From NCBI GenBank assembly GCA_015232565.1, contig JADFZK010000022.1, positions 1 through 44,441 of the forward strand: a stretch of 44,441 nucleotides of DNA, written 5' to 3'. Below are positions 42,189 through 44,441 of the stretch, one piece after another (within the stretch, counting starts at the first letter, position 1; the number at the start of each line of letters is the position of its first letter). The notes beneath the pieces were generated by a model, which saw only the letters and a program-made list of their open reading frames with translations, ran no database searches and had not been told where the DNA came from. The translations under genes were made by a program, and so were the position numbers. This DNA is from Candidatus Omnitrophota bacterium. GTDB lineage: Bacteria > Omnitrophota > Gorgyraeia > Zapsychrales > Fredricksoniimonadaceae.

Positions 42189-44345
42189 ATGAACTTTATT
42201 GATGTACTCAACAAGTATAATTTCCCCCAAAAATTCATTACCGCGCTAACGGCTTCGGGCATAACCACCCTGCATCCTCCACAGGAAATGTCGATCAAAG
42301 CCGGGCTGTTGGATGGCAAAAGCATGGTCCTGTCGGTGCCTACCGCATCGGGTAAAACCCTGATGGCGGAACTGGCCATGCTGAATGCCATAATAAAGAA
42401 TCCGGCCGCCCGTTGTTTATATATTGCCCCGCTTAAAGCGCTGGCCGCCGAGAAATACCGTGAATTCTCCGCCAAATACGAAACGCTGGGCATCAAAGTC
42501 GGTATCGCCATAGGCGACCACGACAGCCCGAATCAATCCTTAAAAGATTTTCCGATACTTATTGCTACGGCAGAGAAAGTGGATTCACTTTTACGCTCCC
42601 GTTCGGAATGGCTGATCCAAAACCTGACCGTCCTGGTATTAGACGAGATCCACACCATGAACGACCCCTCCCGCGGCCCCACCCTGGAAGTGCTGGCCAC
42701 CCGGATGCGGATATTAAACCCGGAAATGCATATCCTGGGGCTTTCGGCTACCATTGCGAATGTAAAAGAACTGGCCGGCTGGTTACAGGCTGAACCGGTA
42801 GAAAGCAAATGGCGCGCCATCCCTCTTTACGAAGGCGTTTTTTATAATGACCGGCTTACTTACGAAAGCGGTAATGTCAGGATAATTAATGAAGACGCGC
42901 CCGACGATGTGCAGAAACTGGTCATGGACACCCTGCGCGGAAAAGGGCAGGCGCTGGTTTTCGTTAATTCACGCCGTTCCACCCAGGCCGTAGCGCGCGA
43001 GCTTGGCCCCTGGGTGGAAGAACTGTTAACGCCCGAAGACCGGCCGCGTTTGGCCAGGATCGCTAAAGAAGCGGCCCCGGCTTTAAGCTCCACCAAGGTT
43101 TGCAAGAAACTCGCCGAAGCCCTGGTCCACGGCGTAGCTTTCCACCATGCCGGGCTTACTCCGGCCCAGCGCGAACTGGTGGAAGAAAATTTCAAGACCG
43201 GACTTATAAAGACCATTTGCTCCACGCCCACCCTGGCCGCCGGTGTTAACCTGCCGGCCCGCCGGGCCATAGTCCGCGACGCCAAACGTTATTCGGCCAG
43301 CGCAGGACAAGTCTTTATACCAGCCTCGGAATACAAACAATGCGCTGGCCGGGCTGGCCGCCCGCAATACGATGAGTACGGTGAAGCCGTGCTGATAGCC
43401 AAAAGCCTCGCGGACCAGAACGCGCTTTTTGAACGCTTTATCCTGGCTTCCCCCGAACCGGTGGAATCCAAGCTGGCCGACGAAAGCGAACTGCGCAAGC
43501 ACATCCTGGCCTCGATCGCCGCCGGTTATGTTAACGACGTTAACTCCACTTTTGAATTCCTGGACAAAACCTTCCTGGCCTATCAGCACAAGAACCTCGA
43601 CCTGATCAGCCTGGTAAGCACCGTGTTTGATTTCCTGCACAAGGAACAATTCATTGACAAAAGCGGGTTCCGTTATTTTGCCACCGCGTTCGGCAACCGC
43701 ACCAGCCGGCTGTATATTGACCCGATCTCGGCGCTGGTAATAAAAAAAGGCCTGGCCAAGGCGGCGGCGGGCAAAAGCTTTTCGGGTATCGGTTTACTGC
43801 ACCTGATAGCTTCCACCCCCGACAGCGAAATGCTTTCCGTGGGAAAGAAAGGCCAGGACGAACTGGAAAACTTTATTATGCAAGTCGAGGATGAACTGAT
43901 CGTTAACCGTGATGACGTGGCCGAGCTGAACGATTACTACACTTCATTGGCCGTGTTAAAAACGGTCTGGCTGCTTTGCCGCTGGATCGAGGAAGAACCG
44001 GAAGAAGATATTTGCGAACGCTTCGACATCGGGCCGGGCGATATTTTCCGCCACACCGAAAGCGCCCAGTGGCTTTTGTACTCGGCCCAATCCATCGCCG
44101 AAGTGTTCCAGTTCAAACAGCTCACCTTTTTTTTGCAGGACCTGCGCAACCGGGTGCGTTACGGCATTAAGGAAGAACTGCTCGACCTTACCCGCCTGAA
44201 AGGCATTGGCCGTGCGCGGGCGCGCATTTTATTCGGGCACGGCTTTAAAAGATCCGCCGACCTGAAAACCACCACCGAAGACAGCCTGGGCCGGATCCGC
44301 GGCATCGGCCCGGCGCTGGCCAAAGACCTGCTAAAACAAGTTTGA
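42189..44345 (+). CDS. Hel308/Ski2-like superfamily 2 DNA helicase
   Basis: 718 residues, the size of archaeal Hel308/Hjm and POLQ-type helicases. It has a Q-motif Gln32, motif I PTASGKT (51-57), motif Ia [11 protein letters not shown], motif II DEIH (152-155), motif III SATIAN (186-191) and motif [17 protein letters not shown] (384-398). Winged-helix and ratchet regions follow (about 420-640), then a C-terminal helix-hairpin-helix domain with two GIG-type hairpins ([28 protein letters not shown]). In archaea Hel308 unwinds lagging strands at stalled forks. Such full-length proteins are uncommon in bacteria, so transfer from archaea is plausible. Monocistronic on the plus strand, with a promoter abutting its ATG. 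Confidence 0.92.
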   Translation: MNFIDVLNKYNFPQKFITALTASGITTLHPPQEMSIKAGLLDGKSMVLSVPTASGKTLMAELAMLNAIIKNPAARCLYIAPLKALAAEKYREFSAKYETLGIKVGIAIGDHDSPNQSLKDFPILIATAEKVDSLLRSRSEWLIQNLTVLVLDEIHTMNDPSRGPTLEVLATRMRILNPEMHILGLSATIANVKELAGWLQAEPVESKWRAIPLYEGVFYNDRLTYESGNVRIINEDAPDDVQKLVMDTLRGKGQALVFVNSRRSTQAVARELGPWVEELLTPEDRPRLARIAKEAAPALSSTKVCKKLAEALVHGVAFHHAGLTPAQRELVEENFKTGLIKTICSTPTLAAGVNLPARRAIVRDAKRYSASAGQVFIPASEYKQCAGRAGRPQYDEYGEAVLIAKSLADQNALFERFILASPEPVESKLADESELRKHILASIAAGYVNDVNSTFEFLDKTFLAYQHKNLDLISLVSTVFDFLHKEQFIDKSGFRYFATAFGNRTSRLYIDPISALVIKKGLAKAAAGKSFSGIGLLHLIASTPDSEMLSVGKKGQDELENFIMQVEDELIVNRDDVAELNDYYTSLAVLKTVWLLCRWIEEEPEEDICERFDIGPGDIFRHTESAQWLLYSAQSIAEVFQFKQLTFFLQDLRNRVRYGIKEELLDLTRLKGIGRARARILFGHGFKRSADLKTTTEDSLGRIRGIGPALAKDLLKQV

Positions 44346-44357
44346 ACACGCCCCCCT

Positions 44358-44401
44358 AGTGTGGTGATTCATATATCTCTTTACACTTAAATCACCACAC
44401 T
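44358..44401. repeat. Inverted repeat AGTGTGGTGATT / AATCACCACACT
   Basis: Perfect 12-bp arms with a 20-nt spacer begin 13 bp after the helicase stop. No T-run follows, so termination is doubtful. The ends look like terminal inverted repeats of a tiny non-coding element, but no matching transposase is in the window. Confidence 0.5.
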
Positions 44402-44441
44402 GGAGCAATGGAGCAATCGAAAATAGAGAAATAATAAAACA

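Overview
The window is a gene-dense bacterial chromosome segment, almost all transcribed from the minus strand. It carries housekeeping genes (rib, pnp-rpsO, ftsK, ligA, glyS, ppdK) and Gram-negative features: an outer-membrane beta-barrel ending in Phe, a lipobox lipoprotein and fabZ. A class-III-like prepilin, an alginate-export-like porin, an archaeal-type Hel308 helicase and single-chain GlyRS with PPDK would fit an uncultivated lineage such as Omnitrophota or a neighbour in the PVC/Elusimicrobiota area. That placement is inference from gene content only. No IS transposase, prophage or CRISPR array is present.

Layout, right to left as transcribed. (a) 42189-44345 (+): a Hel308-type helicase, divergent from raiA. 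(b) 42078-36368 (-): raiA, a long hairpin element, rsmE, dtd, tatD, an NfnA/NfnB-like pair that has lost its Fe-S ligands, panB and glyS. (c) 34564-34810: three 79-bp tandem hairpin/terminator repeats, then ppdK. (d) 31582-28222: a group-2-like sigma factor overlapping a LacI-type sensor without DNA-binding domain, then apt, a TPR protein and tRNA-Arg(CCU). (e) 28193-27783: structured intergenic DNA, then an outer-membrane porin (27782-26409). (f) 26139-23838: a membrane jelly-roll protein, a ParA ATPase fused to a CBM48/AMPK-type glycogen-binding domain, a Tic20/DUF4870-like membrane protein and a class-III-like prepilin. (g) 23602-23832 (+) and 23470-22910 (-): two small or exported unknown proteins. 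(h) 22755-13894: rpsO, pnp, ftsK, rodZ, rimO, pgsA, pgpA and a BI-1/YccA protein. (i) 13437-13910 (+): pncC, divergent from the rib operon. (j) 13157-8066: ribBA, ribH, nusB, a PHP phosphoesterase, ribD, ribE and fabZ, behind a 165-nt hairpin leader; then tRNA-Pro(CGG) with its own promoter. (k) 7682-125: acyP, ligA, a lipoprotein, xerD-like, a CCA/polyA polymerase-like gene, rbfA, nrnA, truB and ribF, mostly joined by short overlaps.

The most unusual items are these. A ParA-CBM48 fusion sits in a small operon and suggests positioning of a polyglucan body. An NfnAB-like flavoprotein pair has lost its iron-sulfur ligands in both subunits. The tandem hairpin repeats between glyS and ppdK carry pairing-preserving changes. 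Sigma70-type promoters repeatedly end directly at the start codon, suggesting leaderless mRNAs. Several intergenic hairpin families share an architecture while their stems vary. All functions are read from sequence alone; no database search was run.
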